A DNA stretch of 64,000 bases from Sphaerisporangium melleum. Its GTDB lineage: Bacteria; Actinomycetota; Actinomycetes; Streptosporangiales; Streptosporangiaceae. Made by a program: the position numbers and the translations under genes. The stretch spans positions 80,697 to 144,696 of the forward strand of contig NZ_BMNT01000023.1 in NCBI RefSeq assembly GCF_014646695.1, written 5' to 3'. How positions within the stretch are numbered: the first letter of the stretch is position 1; every line of letters starts with the position of its first letter. Under the pieces are notes generated by a model that worked only from the letters and a program-made list of their open reading frames with translations, made no database searches and was not told the origin of the DNA. Below, piece by piece: positions 1 through 8,227 of this stretch.

Positions 1-769
1 ACAGGTCCACGTCCCAGGACGGCATGATGACCGAGGTGCCGCCTTTGAGGAAGGTCGGCAGCAGTGTCTGGTTCAGCGCCGCGACGTGGAAGAGCGGCGC
101 ACTGATCAGCGTGACCTCGGTGCTGGTCACGTCGACGCCGACCATCATGTTCAGGCAGTTCCACACCAGGTTGGCGTGGGTGAGCGTCGCGCCTTTGGGA
201 CGGCCGGTGGTGCCGGAGGTGTAGAGGATGAGGGCGACCTCGTCGGGCGACACCGGGGTGTCGATCGGGGCAGGGTCGCCCTGGGCGAGCCAGGTCTCGT
301 ACTCCCGCTCCCCCGCCGCGGGCGACTCCAGCGCGACGACCGTCCGCAGGTCCGGCAGGCCGGGCAGACCGGTTGGTCCAGGGGCGGGCGGGGGTGGGGC
401 GGGCATGGTGCGGAGGGCCGCTACGACGTGGGCGCATTCGGGGGCGTAGACGAGGACCGTGGCGCCCGAGTCGGCGAGCATGTAGGCGATCTCGGGCGCC
501 GTGAGGCGGAAGTTGAGCGGGACGAAGATACCGCCGAGCACGTGGGTGGCGAACATGGTCTCGGCGAAGGCGACGTGGTTGGGGCCGAGGTAGGCCACCC
601 GGTCCCCTGCCGTCACCCCGGCGTCCGCCGCCAGCCTCGATGCGAGCATCGTCGTCCGCTCGTGCACCTCCGCGTAGCCGACCGAACGGCCGGCGAAGAC
701 GAAGGCCGTGCGGTGCGGGCTCATCTGGGCCCGGCGGGCGGGCCAGCAGCCGAGGCCGGCGTTGTGCAC
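1..769 (-). CDS. AMP-dependent acyl-CoA synthetase (C-terminus beyond window)
   Basis: Activates a carboxylic acid to its acyl-AMP and then to the CoA thioester. About 256 N-terminal residues are visible; the gene runs off the left edge. The AMP-binding signature YTSGTTGRPKGATLTH lies at about residues 183-198 and is intact. The frame opens at GTG 769, giving MHNAGLGCWPARR, a normal start for the long-chain acyl-CoA synthetase subgroup. The next gene upstream on the same strand is an MHS transporter, followed by MaoC and an amidohydrolase, so the substrate is probably an imported organic or aromatic acid. The exact substrate cannot be read from the sequence. Confidence 0.88.
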   Translation of the reverse strand, partial: MHNAGLGCWPARRAQMSPHRTAFVFAGRSVGYAEVHERTTMLASRLAADAGVTAGDRVAYLGPNHVAFAETMFATHVLGGIFVPLNFRLTAPEIAYMLADSGATVLVYAPECAHVVAALRTMPAPPPPAPGPTGLPGLPDLRTVVALESPAAGEREYETWLAQGDPAPIDTPVSPDEVALILYTSGTTGRPKGATLTHANLVWNCLNMMVGVDVTSTEVTLISAPLFHVAALNQTLLPTFLKGGTSVIMPSWDVDL

Positions 770-877
770 AGGCGGCGTCCTCTCTGCCGCGGATGTCGCG
801 CGTCGCAGCACGCTCGACGTCTCCGCAGGCGCCTTTGATGTGTCGGATGTCGCGAAAGCTGAGAGATCGCGGGCGGG

Positions 878-2221
878 TCAGATGGACGATGGCTTGGCGA
901 CGCCGGGAGCGGGCGTGGTCGCGGCGACCGAGGTCAGGTCGTTGCGGCTGGTCTCCCGCAGGGCCAGTACGCAGACCACGGTCAGCAGGCAGCAGGCCGC
1001 GATGACCACCGAGATCTGCGTCGTCCCGCCGCCGCCGGTCGAGGCGTCGATCTGGGCGAACACCAGCGGGGCCAGGCCCGCGCCGAGCCCGGCGATCTGG
1101 TAGCCGAGGGATGCGCCGGTGTAGCGGCTCCGGGTGGCGAACAGTTCGGTGTACAGCGCGCCGAGCGGGCCGTACATCAGCGGGTGCAAGATCGCCTGGC
1201 CGACCACGAGCGCGAGGGTGAGCAGGGCCGCGTTGCCGGTGTTGACCAGCGGGAACAGCACGAAGCCGAACACCGCCATGAGGATCGCCCCGGCCAGTAC
1301 GACCGGGCGGCGGCCGACGCGGTCCGACAGCGCCGACCAGCCGATGATGCCGATGACCGCCAGCGCCGAGGAGAGGGTGAGGCCGTTCAGCACGGTCTGC
1401 CGGGTGAAGCCGGTCCGCACGCCGTAGGCGATGAGGTAGGTGGTGAGCGTGCCCTGGGCCACGAAGGCGGACAGGCCGACGCCCACGCCGAGCAGCAGGG
1501 TCTTCGGGTGGTCGCGCAGCACGTCCAGCAGCGGGGCCCGGTGGGAGGCGCGGTCGCGGGCGGCCTCGAAGACCGGGGTCTCCTCGACCCGCATGCGGAC
1601 GAACAGGCCGATCGCCAGCAGGACGAAGCTGAGCAGGAACGGCACCCGCCAGCCCCAGCTCAGGAACGCCTGCTCGCTCATGGTGGCGGCGGTGCCGGTG
1701 AGCACCGCGGTGGACAGCACCATGCCGAAGGGGGCGCCGGCGTTGGTGAAGCTGGTCCACAGGCCGCGGCGGCTGGTCGCGTGCTCGGCCGACATCAGTA
1801 CGGCGCCGCCCCACTCGCCGCCGATGGCGATACCCTGCAGCACCCGCAGCGTGATGAGCGCGATGGGGGCGAGGCTGCCGATCTGGGCGTAGGTGGGCAG
1901 CAGGCCGATGAGGAAGCTCGCGGCGCCCATCAGGAGCATGGTGATCACCAGCATGCGCTTGCGGCCGAGCCGGTCGCCGAAGTGGCCGAAGATCACCCCG
2001 CCGAGCGGCCGGGCGAGGTAGCCGGTGGCGAAGGTGCCGAAGCTGGCCACGGTGGCCGCGAGGGGGTCCAGTGCGGAGAAGAAGACCTTGTTGAAGACCA
2101 CGGCCGCGGCGGTGGCGTACAGCAGGAAGTCGTAGTACTCGATGACGCTGCCGAGGAAGCTGGAGGCAACGGCGCGCCGGAGCTGAAGCCGGCTGGGGGG
2201 TGTGTCTGACAGGTTCGGCAT
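878..2221 (-). CDS. MFS transporter, metabolite:H+ symporter (MHS) family
   Basis: 447-residue membrane permease for proton-coupled uptake of an organic acid or similar solute. The N-terminus carries the MHS family pattern SSFLGSVIEYYDFLLY. It is followed by the loop 2-3 MFS motif GHFGDRLGRKRML and by about twelve hydrophobic segments. A second copy of the MFS loop motif, DRVGRRPVV, is seen in the second half. The length is typical of the shikimate/KgtP/ProP-like group. The start at ATG 2221 is preceded by GAGGGAC. The CoA ligase lies 108 bp downstream on the same strand, which suggests import followed by CoA activation. Confidence 0.9.
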   Translation of the reverse strand: MPNLSDTPPSRLQLRRAVASSFLGSVIEYYDFLLYATAAAVVFNKVFFSALDPLAATVASFGTFATGYLARPLGGVIFGHFGDRLGRKRMLVITMLLMGAASFLIGLLPTYAQIGSLAPIALITLRVLQGIAIGGEWGGAVLMSAEHATSRRGLWTSFTNAGAPFGMVLSTAVLTGTAATMSEQAFLSWGWRVPFLLSFVLLAIGLFVRMRVEETPVFEAARDRASHRAPLLDVLRDHPKTLLLGVGVGLSAFVAQGTLTTYLIAYGVRTGFTRQTVLNGLTLSSALAVIGIIGWSALSDRVGRRPVVLAGAILMAVFGFVLFPLVNTGNAALLTLALVVGQAILHPLMYGPLGALYTELFATRSRYTGASLGYQIAGLGAGLAPLVFAQIDASTGGGGTTQISVVIAACCLLTVVCVLALRETSRNDLTSVAATTPAPGVAKPSSI

Positions 2222-2754
2222 GACCGAGTCCCTCGTCCCGTAACGAGCTGGAAACTTCGCCTTGCCCCCGGAGGTTAGGCATCTTCGTAACGGCGGTCAA
2301 TGGTTTGCCGAATATGTGTACAGGACGGGATATGCCTACCCGGCCGCGTTCCGGCACGCCCCGCCACGACCAGGTCCGCGCCCCGGCTGACCAGGCCGTT
2401 CCGGCACCAGAACACCACCCACGCCACCAGCGGCCAGGCCGGGAGAACGTTCACGCGAAGGCGGTTCCGGGCACGATCGCACGATCGGGCCCCGACGCGC
2501 GAGGCCGGGCCGGAGGAATACGCACACGAACCTGGTGCCGGGGAACGCCCACACGGCCGCGCGGCACGGCGGGCGAGGCGAAGGCGGACGAAACGTTCAC
2601 GCGAACGTCGTGCCAGGAACGCTCAGACCCGGTCGCAGCAGCGCCAAGACACAGCACCGGCCCGGGTCCGGGCGATCCGGGCCGCCGGGGACGTGGTTCC
2701 CGTCCGTGCCTGGACGCGGCGCCCGGTGGCGGCCGGACGCGGCGCCCGGGGCCC
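2222..2754. other. Gene-free stretch with degenerate repeats
   Basis: No credible protein is seen here. Short open frames on both strands are low-complexity Arg/Pro/Gly/Ala translations. The stretch contains degenerate copies of a motif with the core GTNCCNGGNAC followed by TTCGCGTGAACGTT (minus-strand reading). It also contains a direct repeat of GGACGCGGCGCCCGG at about 2712-2726 and 2734-2748. The MHS promoter should lie near its left end. Confidence 0.5.
2345..2623 (-). repeat. Degenerate ~70-bp spaced repeat
   Basis: Minus-strand copies start near 2620 (GTTCCTGGCACG), 2546 (GTTCCCCGGCACC) and 2475 (GTGCCCGGAACC). Poorer copies lie near 2408 and 2357. The three best copies are 71-74 bp apart. 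Copies at 2620 and 2475 continue into TTCGCGTGAACGTT, and the rightmost contains the inverted repeat ACGTTC-ACGC-GAACGT at 2593-2608. The function is unknown; it may be a decayed intergenic repeat. Confidence 0.4.
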
Positions 2755-3213
2755 TCAGGCGTAGTGGCGGTAGATGGCGCGGGCCACGCAGGCGGGTTTG
2801 GCGGAGCCGTCGATCTCGACGGTGAAGTCGAGCAGCATCTGGACGCCGTCGCCGGGGACGTCCTCCACCGAGACGACGGTGGCGGCGAGGCGGATCTTGG
2901 CGCCGACCCGCACCGGGCTCGGGAAGCGGACCCGGTCCAGGCCGTAGTTGACGCTCATCTTCACGCCCTGGATGTCGAGCAGCTCGGTGAAGAGCGGGAC
3001 GAGCAGGGACAGGGTCAGGTACCCGTGGGCGATCGGCCCGCCGAACGGCCCGGCCGCGGCACGTTCGGGGTCGACGTGGATCCACTGGTGGTCGTCGGTG
3101 GCGTCGGCGAAGGTGTTCACCCGGTCCTGGGTGACCTCCAGCCACGCGCCGCGGCCGAGGTCCCTGCCGGCGAGCGCCTTGATCTCGGCCAGGCCGTGCA
3201 CCGTCGTCGTCAT
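2755..3213 (-). CDS. MaoC-like (R)-specific enoyl-CoA hydratase
   Basis: 152-residue hotdog-fold hydratase that adds water to enoyl-CoA. The hydratase-2 motif is present: DDHQWIHVDPERA at about residues 40-52, with the catalytic Asp/His pair, followed by FGGPIAHGYLTLSL. The start is ATG 3213. It overlaps the stop of the upstream amidohydrolase gene (3210) by four bases, ATGA, so translation is coupled. The frame stays open far upstream, but that part is a shadow of the amidohydrolase. Together with the CoA ligase it suggests beta-oxidation-like catabolism of a CoA ester. Confidence 0.92.
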   Translation of the reverse strand: MTTTVHGLAEIKALAGRDLGRGAWLEVTQDRVNTFADATDDHQWIHVDPERAAAGPFGGPIAHGYLTLSLLVPLFTELLDIQGVKMSVNYGLDRVRFPSPVRVGAKIRLAATVVSVEDVPGDGVQMLLDFTVEIDGSAKPACVARAIYRHYA

Positions 3214-4094
3214 GTACGCGCCGTCTCCTTCTCCGTGCCGAGCCCCAGCAGGCGTACGGCGTTGTCCTTGAGGATCTTGGGTCGGACCTCCGGCTTGATG
3301 TCGAGCGCCGCGAAGTCGGCGAGCCAGCGGTCCGGGGTGATCACCGGGTAGTCGGACCCGAAGAGCACCTTGTCCTTGAGCAGTGTGTTGGCGTACCGCA
3401 CGAGCTGCGGGGGGAAGTACTTCGGCGACCATCCCGACAGGTCGATGTACACGTAGGGTTTGTGCGTCGCGACGGCCAGCGCCTCGTCCTGCCAGGGGAA
3501 GGACGGGTGGGCGAGGATGATCCGCAGCTCGGGGAAGTCCACGGCGACGTCGTCGACCAGCATGGGGTTGGAGTACTTGAGCCGGATGCCGCCGCCGCCC
3601 GGCACGCCGGCGCCGATGCCGGTCTGGCCGGTGTGGAACAGCGCGATCACGCCGAGTTCCTGCATGGCCTCGTAGAGCGGGTAGGCCATCCGGTCGTCGG
3701 GCGCGAAGCCCTGGATGCTCGGGTGGAACTTGAAGCCGCGCACGCCGTGCTTCTCCACCAGCCGGCGCACCTCCCGGACGCCGGCCCGGCCCTTCCACGG
3801 GTCGACCGAGCCGAAGGGGATCAGTACGTCGGGGTGCTCGGCGCAGCTCTCGGCGACCTCCTCGTTGGAGATGCGCGGGTGCCCGGTCAGGTGCTCGGCG
3901 TCGACGGTGAACACCACCGCCGCCATCTTGCGCTCGCGGTAGTAGGCGGCCATCTCGGGGATGGTGGGTCTCGGGTGCTCCTTGAAGTACTTCGCGGAGG
4001 CGCCGAGCAGCTCGTCGCTCAGCGAGGCGTGCCCGCCGGCGGAGACCTCGGCGTGGGTGTGCACGTCGATCGCGACCAGCTCGTCGACGTTCAT
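3210..4094 (-). CDS. Amidohydrolase family 2 protein
   Basis: 294-residue TIM-barrel metal-dependent hydrolase or decarboxylase of the amidohydrolase-2 (ACMSD-like) group. Visible metal-ligand candidates are DVHTHAE near residues 10-16, FKFHPS near 120, ILAHPSFPW near 195 and FGSDYPV near 248. Proteins of this group act on cyclic carboxylates or, in some actinomycete operons, on beta-ketoacyl-CoA hydrolysis products. It is translationally coupled to the MaoC gene and divergent from a PaaX regulator, so it is probably the first gene of the catabolic transcript. The substrate is unknown. Confidence 0.85.
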   Translation of the reverse strand: MNVDELVAIDVHTHAEVSAGGHASLSDELLGASAKYFKEHPRPTIPEMAAYYRERKMAAVVFTVDAEHLTGHPRISNEEVAESCAEHPDVLIPFGSVDPWKGRAGVREVRRLVEKHGVRGFKFHPSIQGFAPDDRMAYPLYEAMQELGVIALFHTGQTGIGAGVPGGGGIRLKYSNPMLVDDVAVDFPELRIILAHPSFPWQDEALAVATHKPYVYIDLSGWSPKYFPPQLVRYANTLLKDKVLFGSDYPVITPDRWLADFAALDIKPEVRPKILKDNAVRLLGLGTEKETART

Positions 4095-4185
4095 CGACTA
4101 CCTCCGAGGGCCGTGGGGATCGGGGGACGCCGTGCCGGCGGCCCCGCCGTCGAATCTAGGGCAGTTATGTGACCACCGTCAAAGA

Positions 4186-4214
4186 TTTGCATGACGTAGC
4201 GGAACGTCTACCCT
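4186..4214 (+). promoter_or_regulatory. Candidate paaX promoter with embedded inverted repeat
   Basis: A -35-like TTTGCA (4186-4191) and -10 TACCCT (4209-4214) are separated by 17 bp. The -10 ends six bases before the GTG start, so the transcript would be leaderless. The inverted repeat GACGT-N6-ACGTC (4193-4208) fills the spacer exactly where an autorepressor would bind. It could also control the divergent amidohydrolase gene. Confidence 0.45.
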
Positions 4215-4220
4215 GGTGGC

Positions 4221-5087
4221 GTGGCCCTCGACGGCGAAGACGACCGCGGCGCACCGTCGCCGGACGGTGAGGACGACCAGTTCGTGCCGTCCCAGCGCCC
4301 GCAGTCGCTGATGTTCAGCTTCCTCGGCATCCACGCCCTCGGTCACGGCGCCGCGGTCTACTCCGGAAGCGTCATCGACGTGTTCGCCCGCCTCGGGGTC
4401 TCCGAGGAGGCCGTACGGTCCACGCTCGCCCGCATGGTGAAACGCAACCTGCTGACCCGGCACCGCCGGGGGCGCAAGGTGTACTTCGCGCTCACCCCGC
4501 ACGCCGTCGCGGTGCTGGAGGACGGCCGCAGGCGGGTGTGGGAGACCGGCGCGGTGAACCGCGACTGGGACGGCACCTGGACCCTCGTCGGGTTCTCCCT
4601 GCCGGACAGCCGGCGCAGCACCCGGCACGACCTGCGCTCCCGGCTCATCTGGGGCGGGTTCGGGCCGCTGCAGAGCGGCCTGTGGATCGCTCCCGGCGCC
4701 AAGGACGTGACCGGCGTCCTCGCCCCGCTGGAGCCGGGCGACCAGGTGACCGTGCTGACCGCGGGCGCCCGCAAGCCGACCGAGGCCGCCGACCTGGTCA
4801 GGAAGGCGTTCGACATCGAGCAGATCGCCCGGGGCTATCACGCGTTCCTCGCCCGGTGGGACGTCTCCCGGCCGCTTCCCGCCGCGCCGGACGACCTCGC
4901 CCGGCAACTGCTGCTGCACACCGACTGGCTGCAGCTCGTCCGCCGCGATCCGCACCTGCCGGCCGAGCACCTGCCGCGCGACTGGCCGGCGATCCGGGCC
5001 GAGCAGGTGTTCCAGGCGCTGGCCCGCGCGTACGAGCCGAGCGCCGCCGCGCTCGCCGCCACCGTCCTGGACGTGCTGCCGGTGTGA
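4221..5087 (+). CDS. PaaX-family transcriptional regulator
   Basis: 288-residue repressor of the PaaX type, which senses aryl-CoA or acyl-CoA esters. The N-terminal winged helix covers about residues 30-100 (RSTLARMVKRNLLTRHRRG). The PaaX central and C-terminal region follows, with VNRDWDGTWTLVGFSLPDS and RSRLIWGGFGPLQSGLWIAP. The GTG start has no Shine-Dalgarno but a -10 hexamer six bases upstream. It is divergent from the amidohydrolase-MaoC genes, which with the CoA ligase nearby are the likely targets. Confidence 0.9.
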   Translation: MALDGEDDRGAPSPDGEDDQFVPSQRPQSLMFSFLGIHALGHGAAVYSGSVIDVFARLGVSEEAVRSTLARMVKRNLLTRHRRGRKVYFALTPHAVAVLEDGRRRVWETGAVNRDWDGTWTLVGFSLPDSRRSTRHDLRSRLIWGGFGPLQSGLWIAPGAKDVTGVLAPLEPGDQVTVLTAGARKPTEAADLVRKAFDIEQIARGYHAFLARWDVSRPLPAAPDDLARQLLLHTDWLQLVRRDPHLPAEHLPRDWPAIRAEQVFQALARAYEPSAAALAATVLDVLPV

Positions 5088-5099
5088 CGGCTCCCGTGG

Positions 5100-5136
5100 A
5101 GGGTGGTGCGGACCCGGGACGGACCCGCACCACCCT
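5100..5136. terminator. Bidirectional terminator hairpin
   Basis: A perfect 12-bp stem (AGGGTGGTGCGG at 5100-5111 with CCGCACCACCCT at 5125-5136) and a 13-base loop lie between the convergent paaX-like and esterase genes. Confidence 0.8.
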
Positions 5137-5144
5137 GGTCGCGG

Positions 5145-6482
5145 TTACCTGCTGCAGGGGGTGCCGTTGAGGGCGAAGGCGGCCGGGGAGGTGTTGCTCC
5201 CGCTGTAGGTCCCCTGGAAGCCGAAGTTGGTGCTGCCTCCGGCGGGGATGGCGCCGTTGTAGGAGACGTTGCGCGCGGTGACCTGCGTGCCCGACTGGGT
5301 CACGGTGGCGTTCCAGGCGTTGGTGACCTGCTGGTTGCCCTGCCAGCTCCAGGTGACGGTCCAGCCGTTGACGGCGGAGGTCCCGGTGTTGGCGACCTTG
5401 ACGTCGGCGGTGAAGCCGTTGCCCCAGGAGTTGGGGGTGTAGGTGACCTGGCAGGTGCCGGACGGCGTCGGGGTGGGTGTCGGGGTCGGGGTGGGCGTGG
5501 GAGTAGGCGTCGGAGTGGGGGTCGGGTTCGGAGTCGGGGTGACCGTCGGCGTCGGCGTGGGGGTCGGGCTCGGGCCGCTACGGTCGAGGCCGAAGAACTG
5601 GATGGCGACGGCCGCCATGCCACCGGACGGCAGGCTGTGGCCCGCGCCCTGGATGGTGTACGCCTCGACCTTGTCCGAGTAGCGCCGGCGGTTCCAGTTC
5701 GCCTGCGGGGTGTCGGTCGAGGTGGGGGTCTGGCTCAGGCCGTGCACGTTCGTCCACTGCTTGATCTCCTCCTCCAGCTCGGAGTAGGCGACCACGTTGT
5801 CCGCGGTGCCGTGCCAGAGCTGCATGCGCGGCCACGGTCCCTGGTAGGACGGATTGGCGTTGCGTACCCGGTCACCCCACTGCTGGGCGGTGAAGCCGAC
5901 ACAGGGAGCGGAGTTGCCGCCCGGCTGGTAGGCCGCCTCGTTGGGGAAGCAGGTGAACGGCACGCCCATGAACGCCGCGCCCGCCTTGAACACCTCGGGG
6001 TACAGGGCGAGCATGGCGTTGGTCATCATCGCGCCCGAGGAGCTGCCGGTGGCGAAGATCCGGTTCGGGTCGCCGTTGTACCGCTGCTGGACGTAGCCGA
6101 CCATCGACATCAGGGACACCGGGTCGGTCTGGCCACCGCGTACCTTGGAGGCGTCCGACCAGTTGTCGAAGCAGTTGGCCTTCTTCGACGCCGACGGGTA
6201 GATCACGATGAAGCCGTACCGGTCGGCCAGCGAGGCGAACTCGCTGGACGAGTAGAAGCCCGGGCCGGAGCCTCCGCACGGGTGCATGGCGAGGACGATC
6301 CCCGGGTTGGTCTGCACGTTGTTCGGCACGTACAGGTGCATGCGCAGGTTGCCGGGGTTGGTGCCGAAGCCGGTCACCTCGGTCAGCGTGGCCGCGACGC
6401 TGGGCTGCGCGAACACCAGGGTCGCGGCGGCGCACAACACCGCGGCGCAGACTCCGCTGAGCAGTGCGACTAATCGCTTCAT
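5145..6482 (-). CDS. Secreted esterase (PHB depolymerase / feruloyl-acetylxylan esterase type) with CBM2
   Basis: 445-residue secreted enzyme. The Sec signal peptide starts [12 protein letters not shown] and ends near QPSVAA. The alpha/beta-hydrolase domain has the nucleophile elbow GSSSG, a probable acid in HGTADNVV and a His in [10 protein letters not shown], typical of the LpqC/CE1 polyester and feruloyl esterase group. A Pro-Thr repeat linker (about residues 305-345) leads to a family 2 carbohydrate-binding module bounded by Cys residues ([14 protein letters not shown] to the final CSR). ATG 6482 is chosen over the upstream GTG because AGGAGGAG lies just before it. The likely role is deacylation of plant cell-wall polysaccharide outside the cell. 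Confidence 0.9.
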   Translation of the reverse strand: MKRLVALLSGVCAAVLCAAATLVFAQPSVAATLTEVTGFGTNPGNLRMHLYVPNNVQTNPGIVLAMHPCGGSGPGFYSSSEFASLADRYGFIVIYPSASKKANCFDNWSDASKVRGGQTDPVSLMSMVGYVQQRYNGDPNRIFATGSSSGAMMTNAMLALYPEVFKAGAAFMGVPFTCFPNEAAYQPGGNSAPCVGFTAQQWGDRVRNANPSYQGPWPRMQLWHGTADNVVAYSELEEEIKQWTNVHGLSQTPTSTDTPQANWNRRRYSDKVEAYTIQGAGHSLPSGGMAAVAIQFFGLDRSGPSPTPTPTPTVTPTPNPTPTPTPTPTPTPTPTPTPTPSGTCQVTYTPNSWGNGFTADVKVANTGTSAVNGWTVTWSWQGNQQVTNAWNATVTQSGTQVTARNVSYNGAIPAGGSTNFGFQGTYSGSNTSPAAFALNGTPCSR

Positions 6483-6689
6483 CCGCTCCTCCTCCACCTA
6501 TTTCGCAGGCGGTTCTCCGCCCTCGGCCGGTACCGGCCGGGCGCCCTCCGGCCGGTACCGTGCCGGGTCGCCGCCGGCGCGTGAGTCCTGACGTCAGCCG
6601 GTATAGGAGCGGCGCGCGCCGCAGGTCAAGGCGCGGCGGTGCCGTGGTGCCCGCAGTCGGTCCCACGCGGGCGCGTTCACCCTGGTTAT

Positions 6690-6717
6690 CAAGTAACTTG
6701 TCATCAAGTGACTTGAT
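6690..6717. promoter_or_regulatory. Tandem palindromic operators for MarR
   Basis: Two near-identical palindromes, CAAGTAACTTG (6690-6700) and ATCAAGTGACTTGAT (6703-6717), share the half-site CAAGT/ACTTG and are centred 15 bp apart. They lie between the divergent esterase and marR genes, just upstream of the marR promoter. This is typical of a MarR autoregulatory site. Confidence 0.7.
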
Positions 6718-6767
6718 ACAGACCCGCGAAACTTACATCGCCACGGCGGCACGATATCGTCTATCCG

Positions 6768-7226
6768 GTGACCCCCCGACGTACCCATCCGGCCGCGCAC
6801 GAGCCACGCCTGAGCTATCTGGTGTTCCGGCTGGAGCGGCGCATCAGAGCCCGTCTCGACGACGAACTCGCCCGGCACGGCGTCACCACGACCGCCTACA
6901 TGGCGCTCAGCGAGCTGCGGGCACGCGACGGGGTGTCGTCGGCGGAGCTGGCACGCATCGCCTTCGTCACGCCGCAGGCGATGAACCTCGTCATCCGCGA
7001 CCTGGAACGACGCGGGCTGATCCGCCGCGACCCGCACCCCGGCGGCGGACGCGTGCTGTGCGCGCGGCTCACCCCCGAAGGGCTGGCGGTGCTCCAGCGG
7101 TGCGACGGCTCGCTCGACGAGATCGAAGCGGTGATGTTCGGGAAGGTCGACGACGCCATGCGCGAGGCACTGGCGGAGGGCCTCACCGTCTGCGCGCAGT
7201 CCCTGCGCCACGACGAGCACACCTGA
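6768..7226 (+). CDS. MarR-family transcriptional regulator
   Basis: 152-residue winged-helix regulator. The recognition region ELARIAFVTPQAMNLVIRDLERRGLIRRD and the wing PGGGRVL sit at about residues 60-105, flanked by dimerisation helices. The GTG start is preceded by -10 TATCGT (6755-6760), with a -35-like CTTACA 17 bp further up. There is no Shine-Dalgarno, so a leaderless transcript is likely. The paired palindromes 50-80 bp upstream are the probable autoregulatory operator. The divergent esterase gene may also be controlled. The ligand is unknown. Confidence 0.88.
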   Translation: MTPRRTHPAAHEPRLSYLVFRLERRIRARLDDELARHGVTTTAYMALSELRARDGVSSAELARIAFVTPQAMNLVIRDLERRGLIRRDPHPGGGRVLCARLTPEGLAVLQRCDGSLDEIEAVMFGKVDDAMREALAEGLTVCAQSLRHDEHT

Positions 7227-7261
7227 CGGCGGCCCGTCTCCCGGGCGACGAGTCCGCGGGC

Positions 7262-7690
7262 CTACCGGGTGCCCGTGGCCATGGTCGTGTCGCCGCGCAC
7301 GGTGGCGGTCCCGGGAAGCGCTTCTGCGGGGTCTCCGCCGAGCATGGTGATCCGGTTGCGCTCGTCGACGAACACGATGCGCGGGATGAGCGCGGCGGCC
7401 TCCTCGTCGGAGACGGTGGCGTAGGAGATGATGATGGCCAGGTCGCCGGGCTTGATCAGGTGGGCGGCGGCTCCGTTGATGCCGATCACGCCGCTGTCCC
7501 TGGGCCCCTCGATGACGTAGGTGGACAGGCGGGCGCCGTTGGTGACGTCGACGATGTCGACCTTCTCGCCGGGCAGCAGGTCGGCGGCCTCCATCAGGTC
7601 ACCGCTGATGGTCACGCTGCCCACGTAGTCGAGATCGGCCTGGGTGACCGTCACCCGGTGGATCTTCGACTTGAGCATCTCCCTGAACAT
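7262..7690 (-). CDS. panD: Aspartate 1-decarboxylase precursor
   Basis: 142-residue pyruvoyl enzyme that makes beta-alanine for pantothenate and coenzyme A. The self-cleavage site Gly24-Ser25 in DYVGSVTIS is present, and so is the conserved [12 protein letters not shown] block ([16 protein letters not shown]). [20 protein letters not shown] is the family signature. The length matches actinobacterial PanD. It converges with the marR gene 35 bp away. It stands alone, without panB or panC beside it. Confidence 0.96.
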   Translation of the reverse strand: MFREMLKSKIHRVTVTQADLDYVGSVTISGDLMEAADLLPGEKVDIVDVTNGARLSTYVIEGPRDSGVIGINGAAAHLIKPGDLAIIISYATVSDEEAAALIPRIVFVDERNRITMLGGDPAEALPGTATVRGDTTMATGTR

Positions 7691-8062
7691 TGCGGGGCCT
7701 TCCTGGAGACGAACGGCGTGGCGGAGGAGGACGGGCCGTGCGCCCGGCCGTGCTCGCGCCGAGATCGTGCTGGACCCACGGCCGCTGCCGGCCGACTCGG
7801 CCCACCGGATTCTACGTGCTCACCGCGAACACGGCCGACGCAGGCCCATGAGCTCCGTCCGGGTGAACTGCCGGAAGTATGGGGGCGTTCCCGGGCACAT
7901 CTGGCCGGGGCCGCACACGGGACGGCAGACTGATCGATCAGCGGCACCCAGGAGATGGGCCGTCACACATGGTGTCCGGCGAGGTCACCACGGCCACCGG
8001 CCGCGAGCCGCTGCCGTACGGACCGCGCGGGTGGGCCCGCCGGCCAGTGGAGGTCGAGACCG
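7691..8062. other. Intergenic region upstream of panD and the antiporter
   Basis: This 372-bp divergent region should hold the panD promoter. Small frames run through it, one of them ending at 8070. I see no recognisable domain, strong hairpin or named motif in it. Confidence 0.35.
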
Positions 8063-8227
8063 ATGAGTGAGCCGACCGCCGCCATCGCGACGAGGGACAG
8101 GCCATCGGCCGGCCCGGACGCCGGCCGGGCCCAGGCGGTCGCCGTGATGCGAGGCATCGCGACGGCCTCCGGCTCCGTACGCCTCCCCCGGCACATGTCG
8201 CGGACCACGCGCCCTTGGATCGGCTGA
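8063..8227 (+). CDS. Possible 54-residue leader ORF coupled to antiporter
   Basis: Opens with ATG after GGAGGT eight bases upstream and ends TGA, overlapping the antiporter ATG (TGATG at 8225-8229). Its composition is Ala/Arg rich with no recognised domain. The good ribosome site and the stop-start overlap support translation and coupling, but composition alone cannot exclude chance. Confidence 0.35.
   Translation: MSEPTAAIATRDRPSAGPDAGRAQAVAVMRGIATASGSVRLPRHMSRTTRPWIG

Noticed and set aside
5459..5575. Apparent tandem GT-rich DNA repeat
   Set aside because: It encodes the Pro-Thr linker between the esterase domain and CBM2, so it is explained by protein function.
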